Shown here: one piece after another, positions 44,250-51,962 of the stretch
Layout: each line of letters starts with the position of its first letter
Numbering within the stretch: the first letter of the stretch is position 1
NCBI RefSeq assembly: GCF_004339675.1
Contig: NZ_SLVM01000004.1
Coordinates: 116,275 to 180,274, forward strand
From: Rhodovulum steppense
GTDB lineage: Bacteria > Pseudomonadota > Alphaproteobacteria > Rhodobacterales > Rhodobacteraceae
Length of the DNA: 64,000 nucleotides
Reading direction: 5' to 3'
Position numbers and translations under genes: made by a program
The notes under the pieces: model-generated
What the model was told of the DNA's origin: nothing
What the model saw: the letters and a program-made list of their open reading frames with translations, nothing else
The model's database searches: none

Positions 44250-44987
44250 ATGTTCGATCTGAGCAGAAAATGCGCGCTGGTGACCGGCGCGTCGGGTGGC
44301 ATCGGGGCCGAGATCGCGCGGGCGCTGCATGCGCGGGGCGCGGTTGTGGGCCTGTCGGGGACGCGCGAGGCGCCGCTGCGCGAGTTGGCGGCCGAACTGG
44401 GCGAGCGCGCCCATGTCCTGCCCTGCGACCTGTCTGATCCGGAGGCGGTCGAGGCGCTGCCCAAGGCGGCCATCGAGGCGATGGGGGCGCTGGACATTCT
44501 GGTAAACAATGCCGGGATCACGCGCGATACGCTGTTCATGCGGCTGAAGGACGAGGACTGGCAGGCAGTGATCGACGTGAACCTGACCGCGGCGATGCGT
44601 CTGTGCCGCGGTGCGGTCCGGGGCATGATCAAGGCGCGCTGGGGCCGGATCGTCAACATCACCTCGGTCGTGGGGACCACGGGTAACCCGGGCCAGGCGA
44701 ATTACTGTGCGGCCAAGGCCGGGCTGGTGGGCCTGTCGAAATCGCTGGCCCAGGAGGTCGCGGCGCGGGGGATCACGGTGAACTGTGTCGCGCCGGGCTT
44801 CATCGCGACGGCGATGACCGACAAGCTGACCGATGAGCAGAAGGCCGGGATCCTGGGTGCGGTGCCGGTGGGCGCCATGGGCACGCCCGCCGACATTGCC
44901 GCGGCGGTGGTCTATCTGGCCAGTTCCGAGGCCGGATATGTCACGGGCGCCACGCTGCATGTCAATGGCGGGATGGCCATGGTCTGA
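44250..44987 (+). CDS. fabG: 3-oxoacyl-[ACP] reductase
   Basis: NADPH-dependent short-chain dehydrogenase of fatty-acid elongation. 245 residues: cofactor loop TGASGGIGAEIARAL near 12-26, LVNNAGITRDTLFMRL near 85-100, catalytic Ser in NITSVVGTTGNPGQANY and Tyr152/Lys156 in YCAAKAGL. The C-terminus HVNGGMAMV is typical of FabG. The context fabD-fabG-acpP-fabF makes the identity firm. Confidence 0.97.
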   Translation: MFDLSRKCALVTGASGGIGAEIARALHARGAVVGLSGTREAPLRELAAELGERAHVLPCDLSDPEAVEALPKAAIEAMGALDILVNNAGITRDTLFMRLKDEDWQAVIDVNLTAAMRLCRGAVRGMIKARWGRIVNITSVVGTTGNPGQANYCAAKAGLVGLSKSLAQEVAARGITVNCVAPGFIATAMTDKLTDEQKAGILGAVPVGAMGTPADIAAAVVYLASSEAGYVTGATLHVNGGMAMV

Positions 44988-45038
44988 GGGCGGGGAGCCG
45001 GTCCCGGACCCGGGTTTCGGTCTGCGACGGGAAAGCGT

Positions 45039-45066
45039 TTGCCAAGAACATGCGATGTGTTATAGG
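45039..45066 (+). promoter_or_regulatory. Possible acpP promoter
   Basis: TTGCCA (45039-45044), 16 bases and TATAGG (45061-45066) in the 206-base gap between fabG and acpP. A separate strong promoter for acpP is expected because ACP is very abundant. The rest of the gap shows a GC-rich imperfect stem and no gene. Confidence 0.4.
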
Positions 45067-45193
45067 CGGCGCGAGTTCGTCGGGGGGCGTTCCCCGCGCT
45101 TGCGAGAGTCCCGCTTTGCGGGATCGGTGGTGGCCCCTCGTGGCCGACAGAACAAAGACGGGCAAATCGCCTGAACAAATGTGAGGAACAGAC

Positions 45194-45427
<234 letters not shown>

Positions 45428-45452
45428 GGCTTTCGAGCGAACGTGTTGCGGA

Positions 45453-45481
45453 GCGGCGCCCCCTGGGGCGCCGCTTTCGTT
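45453..45481 (+). terminator. Intrinsic terminator after acpP
   Basis: GCGGCGCCCC and GGGGCGCCGC form a stem followed by TTTCGTTTC, about 25 bases behind the acpP stop. Read-through to fabF is still possible because the T run is interrupted. Confidence 0.8.
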
Positions 45482-45594
45482 TCGGGAGGTCGGGTGCCCG
45501 TTCGGCGCCGTTGTTGCGCCCGGCTTGCCGAGCGTGGAAAAAACGCGGTATCAGGAGCGCCGGAAAGGCCGTGGACGAGAGCGAGGAGAGGCGG

Positions 45595-46857
45595 ATGCGT
45601 CGAGTGGTAGTCACGGGGCTGGGGATGGTCACGCCCCTGGCCTGCGGGGTCGAGGAAAGCTGGTCGCGGCTGATCGCCGGGCAGTCTGGCGCGGGTCCGA
45701 TCACGCGGTTCGACGCATCGCGCGTGGCGACCACCTATGCCGCCGAGATCCCGTTCGGCGACGGGGCGGACGGCACGTTCAACCCCGATGACTGGATGGA
45801 TCCCAAGGAGCGGCGCAAGGTCGACGATTTCATCCTGTACGGCATGGCCGCGGCCACCCAGGCGGTGAAGGATTCGGGTTGGGAGCCGAAGACCGACGAG
45901 GACCGCGAGCGCACCGGCGTGATGATCGGCTCGGGGATCGGCGGGCTGTCGGCGATTGCCGATACGGCGGTTCTGTTGCAGGAGAAGGGACCCCGGCGGG
46001 TATCGCCCTTCTTCATTCCGTCTGCGCTGATCAACCTTGTCTCGGGGCAGGTCTCGATCCGGTTCGGGTTCAAGGGGCCGAACCATGCGGTCGTCACGGC
46101 CTGTTCGACCGGGGCGCATGCCATCGGCGATGCAGCCCGTCTGATCCAGTGGGGCGATGCCGACGTGATGGTGGCGGGGGGCGCGGAAAGCCCGATCTCC
46201 GAGATCGGGATCGCCGGGTTCAATGCCTGCAAGGCGCTGTCCACGAAGCGCGGAAACGATCCGCAATCGGCCTCGCGGCCCTGGGATGCGGACCGGGACG
46301 GCTTCGTGATGGGCGAGGGTGCGGGGATCGTGATCCTTGAGGAATACGAGCATGCCAGGGCGCGCGGTGCAAAGATCTATGCCGAGGTGCTGGGGTATGG
46401 CATGTCGGGCGACGCCTATCACATCACCGCGCCGTCCGAGGATGGCGAGGGGGGCTATCGGTCGATGGCCGCGGCGCTGAAGCGCGCGGGTCTGTCGCCT
46501 GCGGACGTGGATTACATCAACGCGCATGGCACTTCGACCATGGCCGACACGATCGAGCTGGGCGCGGTCGAGCGTCTGCTGGGCGCTGCGGCTGCCGCCA
46601 CCACGATGTCGTCCACCAAGTCCTCCATCGGGCATCTGCTGGGCGCGGCAGGCGCGGTGGAAGCGATCTTCTGCGTTCTGGCGCTGCGCGATCAGGTGGC
46701 GCCGCCCACGCTGAACCTGGACACGCCGCCCGAGGGGGTGCGCATCGACCTGGCGCCCAAGGCGGCGCGCCAGCGCGAGATCGCGGTCGCGCTGTCAAAC
46801 TCGTTCGGGTTCGGCGGCACCAATGCGACGCTGGTCATGGGGCGCGGTGATCGGTGA
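45595..46857 (+). CDS. fabF: 3-oxoacyl-[ACP] synthase II
   Basis: Condensing enzyme of fatty-acid elongation, 420 residues. RRVVVTGLGMVTPLACGVEE at the start, catalytic Cys170 in AVVTACSTGAHAIGDAARL, His in YINAHGTSTMADTIELGAVE near 309-328 and in STKSSIGHLLGAAGAVEAI near 341-359, and the C-terminal SNSFGFGGTNATLVMGR. The ATG at 45595 has GAGGAGAGGCGG upstream. It ends on the mltG start (TGATG). Confidence 0.97.
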   Translation: MRRVVVTGLGMVTPLACGVEESWSRLIAGQSGAGPITRFDASRVATTYAAEIPFGDGADGTFNPDDWMDPKERRKVDDFILYGMAAATQAVKDSGWEPKTDEDRERTGVMIGSGIGGLSAIADTAVLLQEKGPRRVSPFFIPSALINLVSGQVSIRFGFKGPNHAVVTACSTGAHAIGDAARLIQWGDADVMVAGGAESPISEIGIAGFNACKALSTKRGNDPQSASRPWDADRDGFVMGEGAGIVILEEYEHARARGAKIYAEVLGYGMSGDAYHITAPSEDGEGGYRSMAAALKRAGLSPADVDYINAHGTSTMADTIELGAVERLLGAAAAATTMSSTKSSIGHLLGAAGAVEAIFCVLALRDQVAPPTLNLDTPPEGVRIDLAPKAARQREIAVALSNSFGFGGTNATLVMGRGDR

Positions 46858-48005
46858 TGTGGCGCTCGGTCGCCTCGAACGCGCTGACGCTGTTCATCGC
46901 GCTGTTTCTGTTGGCGGGCGGCCTGTTGCTTTGGGGCAAGCGGCAATACGAGGGCGCCGGGCCTCTGGCCGATGCGATCTGCCTTCGGGTCGAGTCCGGC
47001 GCGACGATGGCCGGGCTTTCGCGCCAGCTTGAGGGGCAGGGGGCGGTCTCGAATGCCGCGATCTTCCGGCTGGGGGCGAAATACACGGAGAAAGCCGATC
47101 TGTTGAAGGCCGGCAGCTTTCTGATTCCGCCCGGTTCCTCGATGAAGGAAATCGTCGACATCGTAACGCGCGGCGGGCGGTCCACTTGCGGCACCGAGTT
47201 GAATTTCAGGATCGGGGTGGTCAGCGCACAATTGCAGCTGCGCGAGGTCGATCCCGGCACGGGGCGCTATGTGGAAGTGCTTGCCTTCGATCCGGCGGCG
47301 GGCGAGATCCCCGAGGACTATGCCGAATTGCGCAATGCAACCGACCTGCGGTTCCGGGTGACGCTGGCCGAAGGGGTCACGAGCTGGCAGGTCGTCGAGG
47401 AACTGAAATCGGCGGATTTCCTCGATGGCGAGGTGGCTGACCTGCCTGCCGAGGGTAGTCTGGCACCTGACAGCTATGAAGTGCAGCCGGGCATGGCGCG
47501 AAGCGATCTGGTCGCTGAAATGCAGCGGCGGCAGGCGGCGATTCTGGACGATCTCTGGGCGCGGCGGGCCGATGACTTGCCGATCACGACGCCGGAGGAG
47601 GCGCTGATCCTGGCCTCGATTGTCGAGAAGGAGACCGGCGTACCCGACGAACGGGGCAGGGTGGCCAGTGTCTTCGTGAACCGGCTGCGGCAGGGGATGC
47701 GGCTACAGACCGATCCCACGGTGATCTACGGGGTGACCCAAGGCAGGGAACCGCTGGGCCGGGGCATCCGGCAAAGCGAGCTGCGCCGCGAGACGCCCTG
47801 GAATACCTATGTCATCGACGGGTTGCCGCCAACGCCGATTGCCAATCCGGGACGGGCCTCGATCGAGGCGGCGCTGAACCCGGATGATACGGATTTCCTG
47901 TTCTTTGTGGCGGATGGAACGGGGGGGCATGCCTTTGCCCGGACGCTGGCCGAGCATAACCAGAACGTGGCGCGCTGGCGCCAGATCGAGGCCGGGCGTC
48001 AGTAG
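46857..48005 (+). CDS. mltG: Endolytic murein transglycosylase
   Basis: Inner-membrane lytic transglycosylase that cuts nascent glycan strands. 382 residues: one N-terminal membrane helix (ALTLFIALFLLAGGLLLWG), a LysM-like part, and the catalytic YceG domain with EEALILASIVEKETGVPDER near 240-259 (catalytic Glu in the EKETG motif), MRLQTDPTVIYGVTQG near 281 and TPWNTYVIDGLPPTPIANPG near 313-332. It overlaps fabF by one base; a GTG three bases earlier is an alternative start. It directly precedes the GTA cluster. Confidence 0.96.
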   Translation: MWRSVASNALTLFIALFLLAGGLLLWGKRQYEGAGPLADAICLRVESGATMAGLSRQLEGQGAVSNAAIFRLGAKYTEKADLLKAGSFLIPPGSSMKEIVDIVTRGGRSTCGTELNFRIGVVSAQLQLREVDPGTGRYVEVLAFDPAAGEIPEDYAELRNATDLRFRVTLAEGVTSWQVVEELKSADFLDGEVADLPAEGSLAPDSYEVQPGMARSDLVAEMQRRQAAILDDLWARRADDLPITTPEEALILASIVEKETGVPDERGRVASVFVNRLRQGMRLQTDPTVIYGVTQGREPLGRGIRQSELRRETPWNTYVIDGLPPTPIANPGRASIEAALNPDDTDFLFFVADGTGGHAFARTLAEHNQNVARWRQIEAGRQ

Positions 48006-48012
48006 CCTCCTG

Positions 48013-48027
48013 TTAACCCTTTGTTAA
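48013..48027 (+). promoter_or_regulatory. CtrA-type box ahead of the GTA promoter
   Basis: TTAACCCTTTGTTAA is a perfect TTAA-N7-TTAA, the full binding site of the alphaproteobacterial response regulator CtrA. It lies eight bases after the mltG stop and 11 bases before the -35 box of the GTA promoter, so its centre is near -54. CtrA is known to be required for GTA expression in R. capsulatus. Confidence 0.65.
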
Positions 48028-48038
48028 AGATAAACTTC

Positions 48039-48067
48039 TTGACTCTGCGCGCGCTCTGATCTATACC
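48039..48067 (+). promoter_or_regulatory. Predicted promoter of the GTA structural cluster
   Basis: TTGACT (48039-48044), 17 bases, TATACC (48062-48067). A start near 48074 would give a leader of about 104 bases before g1. This is the best promoter-like match between mltG and g1. Confidence 0.65.
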
Positions 48068-48095
48068 TTCAGGCAAGCTGGAAGACGTGGGTTAG

Positions 48096-48126
48096 CGGCC
48101 CGGGGTATCCCCCGAGGCCGTTTTTT
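48096..48126 (+). terminator. Intrinsic terminator in the GTA leader, before g1
   Basis: CGGCCCGGGG pairs with CCCCG-A-GGCCG (10 pairs, one bulged A, loop TATC), followed by six T. It begins about 22 bases after the predicted transcription start and precedes the first GTA gene. Unless it is bypassed, it should stop transcription before the structural genes. Confidence 0.88.
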
Positions 48127-48177
48127 CGTGTCTTCTCCTGCGACGGGGGGCCGGCAGGACAAGCAGGCAAGGACAGC

Positions 48178-48528
48178 ATGGGAACGATAACTGCCCCGCA
48201 AGTGGGCGAAACGGCTGCCCGGGCGGTGCTTGAGGAAGCCGAAGAGCATTACAGGCGCACGATACGCGCCTTGAATGGGATCATCGAAGAAGTCGAGGCC
48301 GGCAAGACAGAGCGCGCCCGCGCATTACGGGGCGCGTTGACCGATCTCGGCAAGGCGGTCCAGACCGCGTTCGACGAAAGGTTACGAGTTGGAAAGCTTC
48401 TCCGAGACGAAGCGGGCGGCGCCTGCGACTATGCCCTCGACCTCGATGAGGCACGTCTTGAGGTCGGGCGCAGACTGGATCGCATGCGCGCCACGCGACG
48501 AACAGACGGCCTTTCTGAACAGCCTTGA
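48178..48528 (+). CDS. g1: GTA small terminase subunit (g1)
   Basis: First GTA structural gene, 116 residues. The R. capsulatus homologue was shown to be the small terminase that works with g2 in packaging host DNA. The protein is mostly helical and charged: RAVLEEAEEHYRRTIRALNG near 15-34, then IIEEVEAGKTERARALRGAL near 35-54. There is no clear DNA-binding helix-turn-helix, which fits the unspecific packaging of GTAs. Its 3' part overlaps the likely start of g2. Confidence 0.87.
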   Translation: MGTITAPQVGETAARAVLEEAEEHYRRTIRALNGIIEEVEAGKTERARALRGALTDLGKAVQTAFDERLRVGKLLRDEAGGACDYALDLDEARLEVGRRLDRMRATRRTDGLSEQP

Positions 48529-49801
48529 TGACGGCACGCTGATGGCGCTGCCCTTCCTGTTCGAGTTCTGGGCGTTGCCGCACCAGTTGCCGCCCGAGGG
48601 CGATTGGCGGGCCTGGGTGGTGCTGGGCGGCCGGGGCGCGGGCAAGACACGGGCGGGCGCCGAATGGGTGCGCGCCGAGGTCGAGGGGCCGCGGCCGCTG
48701 GATCCGGGCCGGTCGCGGCGGGTGGCGCTGGTGGGCGAGACGGTGGATCAGGTCCGCGAGGTGATGGTCTTTGGCGACAGCGGGCTGATGGCCTGTTCGC
48801 CGCCTGATCGCCGCCCGCGCTGGGAAGCGACGCGGCGTCGGCTGGTCTGGCCGAACGGGGCGGTCGCGCAGGTGTTTTCGGCGCATGATCCCGAGGGGCT
48901 GCGGGGGCCGCAATTCGATGCGGCCTGGGCGGATGAACTGGCGAAGTGGAAGAAGGCCGAAGAAACCTGGGACATGCTGCAGTTCGGGTTGCGGCTGGGG
49001 ATATCGCCCCGGCAGTGCATTACCACGACGCCGCGGAATGTCGGCGTCTTGCGGTCGATCCTGGCGCTACCGACGACTGTCGTCACCCACGCGCCGACTG
49101 AGGCGAACCGGGCCAATCTTGCGGCCTCGTTCCTTGACGCGGTCCGCACGCGATATGCTGGCACGCGGTTGGGGCGGCAGGAACTGGACGGGGTGTTGCT
49201 TGAGGAGGCCGAGGGCGCGCTGTGGCCGCTTGCGGCGATCGAGGCGGCCCGGATCGACAGGGCGCCGGAACTCGACCGGGTTGTGGTCGCGGTCGATCCG
49301 CCGATCACGGGGCATGGCGGTTCGGATGAATGCGGGATCATGGTCGTGGGGGTGCAGAGCAAGGGGCCGCCGCAGGAGTGGCGCGCGGTGGTGCTGGCGG
49401 ATGCCAGCCTTGCGGGCGTGGCGCCGACGGTCTGGGCGCAGGCGGCGATCGAGGCCATGGAACGCTTCGGCGCCGACCGGCTGGTCGCCGAGGTCAACCA
49501 GGGTGGCGATCTGGTCGAGACGGTGATCCGGCAACTCGACCCGCTGGTGCCGTTCCGGGCAGTGCGTGCTTCGCGCGGCAAGGCCGCCCGGGCCGAGCCG
49601 GTGGCTGCCCTTTACGAACAGGGGCGGGTCAAGCATCTGCCCGGCCTGGCCATACTGGAGGACCAGATGTGTCGCATGACCTCGCGCGGGTATGAGGGGC
49701 GTGGCAGCCCCGACCGTGTGGATGCCCTGGTTTGGGCGATCCACGAGCTGATGATTGCCCCCGCCGCCCATTGGCGGCGTCCGAGGGTGCGCAGTCTCTA
49801 G
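48389..49801 (+). CDS. g2: GTA large terminase, ATPase and nuclease (g2)
   Basis: DNA-packaging motor, up to 470 residues. Walker A LGGRGAGKTRAGAEW is near 80, Walker B-like FDAAWADELAKW near 172-183, and the RNase H-like nuclease part starts with VVVAVDPPITGHGGSDECGI near 295-314 (first catalytic Asp). The start is uncertain: TTG at 48389 has AAAGG upstream, while ATG at 48431 or 48446 would shorten the overlap with g1 (140 bases). The conserved region begins near DWIACAPRDEQTAFL, just after 48446. Confidence 0.93.
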   Translation: MESFSETKRAAPATMPSTSMRHVLRSGADWIACAPRDEQTAFLNSLDDGTLMALPFLFEFWALPHQLPPEGDWRAWVVLGGRGAGKTRAGAEWVRAEVEGPRPLDPGRSRRVALVGETVDQVREVMVFGDSGLMACSPPDRRPRWEATRRRLVWPNGAVAQVFSAHDPEGLRGPQFDAAWADELAKWKKAEETWDMLQFGLRLGISPRQCITTTPRNVGVLRSILALPTTVVTHAPTEANRANLAASFLDAVRTRYAGTRLGRQELDGVLLEEAEGALWPLAAIEAARIDRAPELDRVVVAVDPPITGHGGSDECGIMVVGVQSKGPPQEWRAVVLADASLAGVAPTVWAQAAIEAMERFGADRLVAEVNQGGDLVETVIRQLDPLVPFRAVRASRGKAARAEPVAALYEQGRVKHLPGLAILEDQMCRMTSRGYEGRGSPDRVDALVWAIHELMIAPAAHWRRPRVRSL

Positions 49802-49842
49802 AGAATCACGGCCGCGGCGGCGCGGCCCTTGCGGAATGGCGA

Positions 49843-49878
49843 GGCCCGGCCCCGGAAAACCCGGGACGCGGGCCTTTT
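49843..49878 (+). terminator. Terminator-like hairpin between g2 and g3
   Basis: Outer arms GGCCCG and CGGGCC enclose CCCGG and CCGGG, followed by TTTTCC, in the 126 bases between g2 and g3. It could reduce read-through or protect the RNA end. Confidence 0.5.
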
Positions 49879-49927
49879 CCTTGGGCCCTTGACGGGCAGC
49901 GACAGCGAAACCGGAGGAGCTTTGCCC

Positions 49928-51103
49928 ATGAAACTGAATATCTTCCGCCGTGCCGAAACGCGGGCGCCGGAGGCGAAAGCGTCTGCCACCGGCCCGGTGA
50001 TCGCCTGGGCGGGGTCTGGGCGCGTGGCCTGGAGCCCGCGCGATACCGTCTCGCTGACCCGCAACGGCTTTGTCGGCAACCCGGTGGGGTTTCGTGCGGT
50101 CAAGCTGATCGCAGAGGCCGCGGCGGCGCTGCCGCTTGTCTGCCAGGATAGCGAGCGGCGCTACGAGACCCACCCGCTGCTCGAACTGATCGCGCGGCCA
50201 AATCCGGCACAGGGACGGGCCGAACTGTTCGAGACGCTTTACGGCCAGTTGCTGCTGTCGGGGAATGCCTATCTCGAAGCGGTCGGTGGCGAAGGGGGGA
50301 TGCCATTCGAACTGCATGTTCTTCGATCGGACCGGATGCATCTGGTTCCCGGGCGCGATGGCTGGCCGGTCGCCTATGATTACACCGTCGGCGGGCGCAA
50401 ACATCGGTTCGACATGATGGTCGACCTGCCGCCGATCTGCCATATCAAGAGCTTCCATCCCCAGGACGATCACTATGGACTTTCGCCGATGCAGGCGGCG
50501 GCAACCGCGATCGACGTGCACAATTCGGCCTCGCGCTGGTCCAAGGCACTTCTGGACAACGCGGCGCGGCCCTCGGGGGCGATCGTCTATCGTGGGACGG
50601 ATGGCAATGCGACCCTGAGCGAAGACCAGTACGCGCGGCTTCAGGACGAGATGCTTAGCCATCACCAGGGGGCGGCGAATGCAGGGCGGCCGATGCTTCT
50701 GGAGGGCGGGCTGGACTGGAAGCCGATGGGTTTTTCACCCTCGGACATGGAGTTCCACCGCACCAAGGAGGCCGCGGCGCGGGAAATCGCGACGGCCTTC
50801 GGTGTGCCCCCGATGATGCTGGGGATCCCGGGGGATGCGACCTACGCGAACTACCAGGAGGCTAACCGCGCCTTCTATCGGCTCACAATCCTGCCGATGG
50901 TGGCAAAGGTCGCCGGTGCCGTCGCCGAGTTCCTGTCGCGCTTTGCAGGCGAGACAGTGAGCCTCAAGCCCGATCTCGATCAGGTGCCGGCGCTGGCGGC
51001 CGAACGCGATGCGCAATGGCTGCGGATCGCCGGGGCGGATTTCCTGACCGAGGACGAGAAACGTGCCCTTCTGGGTCTGCCCGCCCGGCCGGAGGGCAAA
51101 TGA
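49928..51103 (+). CDS. g3: GTA portal protein (g3)
   Basis: Forms the dodecameric ring through which DNA enters the capsid. HK97-type portal, 391 residues. Landmarks: FVGNPVGFRAVKLIAEAAAA near 48-67, HPLLELIARPNPAQGRAELF near 82-101, LLLSGNAYLEAVGGEGG near 107, and the late block REIATAFGVPPMMLGIPGDA near 284-303 followed by TYANYQEANRAFYRLTILPM. Start ATG with GGAGGAG upstream. It overlaps the next gene by four bases. Confidence 0.95.
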   Translation: MKLNIFRRAETRAPEAKASATGPVIAWAGSGRVAWSPRDTVSLTRNGFVGNPVGFRAVKLIAEAAAALPLVCQDSERRYETHPLLELIARPNPAQGRAELFETLYGQLLLSGNAYLEAVGGEGGMPFELHVLRSDRMHLVPGRDGWPVAYDYTVGGRKHRFDMMVDLPPICHIKSFHPQDDHYGLSPMQAAATAIDVHNSASRWSKALLDNAARPSGAIVYRGTDGNATLSEDQYARLQDEMLSHHQGAANAGRPMLLEGGLDWKPMGFSPSDMEFHRTKEAAAREIATAFGVPPMMLGIPGDATYANYQEANRAFYRLTILPMVAKVAGAVAEFLSRFAGETVSLKPDLDQVPALAAERDAQWLRIAGADFLTEDEKRALLGLPARPEGK

Positions 51104-51342
51104 AGCCCCCGGCCGAGAGGTCGGGGTCCAGGTTTCTCTATGCGCCCTTCGAGGTGGCGAATGCGCGGATCGACGCCAATGAACGCGTCTGGGAGGAGCG
51201 CTGGACGGCGCTCGAATTCCGACTCGTGCGGATCGAGACGGCGCTCGAGCGGCTGGAACGACGAATGTGGCTGACCGTCTACGGCGTGGTGGCGGTGATC
51301 TTGACGGAAGGCGTGGCATCGCTCTTGGCGATCTCGCCGTGA
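51100..51342 (+). CDS. Small GTA protein, g3.5-like, with one membrane helix
   Basis: 80 residues starting on the stop codon of the portal gene. A helical charged middle (NERVWEERWTALEFRLVRIE) of coiled-coil character is followed by a C-terminal hydrophobic segment (MWLTVYGVVAVILTEGVASL). A gene in this place is present in R. capsulatus as g3.5; its role is not established. The layout recalls small phage proteins with a coiled coil and a membrane anchor. It ends 13 bases before g4. Confidence 0.8.
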   Translation: MKPPAERSGSRFLYAPFEVANARIDANERVWEERWTALEFRLVRIETALERLERRMWLTVYGVVAVILTEGVASLLAISP

Positions 51343-51355
51343 AAAGGGGAGTTCG

Positions 51356-51919
51356 ATGATCGGATATGACAGGGATACCGGGCTGGAACGCAAGTTCTGT
51401 CGGCCGGACGGGCCGCTGGCGTTGGCCGAGGGCGCGGTGATCGAGGGCTATGCCTCGTTGTTCGGTGCGACAGACCAGGGCGGCGACGTTGTGCAGGCGG
51501 GGGCCTACGGCGCCTGCCTGAAGCGGATGGCCGCCGAGGGTCGGCGGGTCAAGATGCTGTGGCAGCATGATCCCGCCCAGCCCATCGGAATCTGGGACGA
51601 GGTCCGGGAGGATGGCCGCGGGCTTTACGTCAAGGGGCGGTTGCTGCCGGAGGTCGTGCGTGCCCGCGAGGCGGCCGCCCTCGTTTCGGCGGGCGCCATC
51701 GACGGTTTGTCGATCGGCTATCGCACAAAGCGGGCCGAACGGGATGCAAGCGGGCGTCGGCTTCTGGCGGAGCTGGAGCTTTGGGAGGTGTCGCTGGTGA
51801 CCTTCCCGATGCTTGCCGAAGCGCGGGTTGGCGCCAAGGGGAGGGACCCCGCCGAGGTGCTCTTGCGCGAACTGGCGGAAGCCTTTTCAGGCGCCCGCCG
51901 CATGTTGGCCGAGGGCTGA
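51356..51919 (+). CDS. g4: GTA prohead protease (g4)
   Basis: HK97-family (U35) capsid-maturation serine protease, 187 residues. EGYASLFGATDQGGDVVQAG near 26-45, MLWQHDPAQPIGIWDEV near 64-80 with the catalytic His, and the nucleophile region IDGLSIGYRTKRAERDA near 114-130 with the catalytic Ser, then LELWEVSLVTFPMLAEA near 138-154. It would trim the N-terminal part of the capsid protein g5 encoded next. Confidence 0.94.
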   Translation: MIGYDRDTGLERKFCRPDGPLALAEGAVIEGYASLFGATDQGGDVVQAGAYGACLKRMAAEGRRVKMLWQHDPAQPIGIWDEVREDGRGLYVKGRLLPEVVRAREAAALVSAGAIDGLSIGYRTKRAERDASGRRLLAELELWEVSLVTFPMLAEARVGAKGRDPAEVLLRELAEAFSGARRMLAEG

Positions 51920-51962
51920 TCGCCAAAGGCCGCGAGGACCGATCTCAACAAGGACAAGCGAG

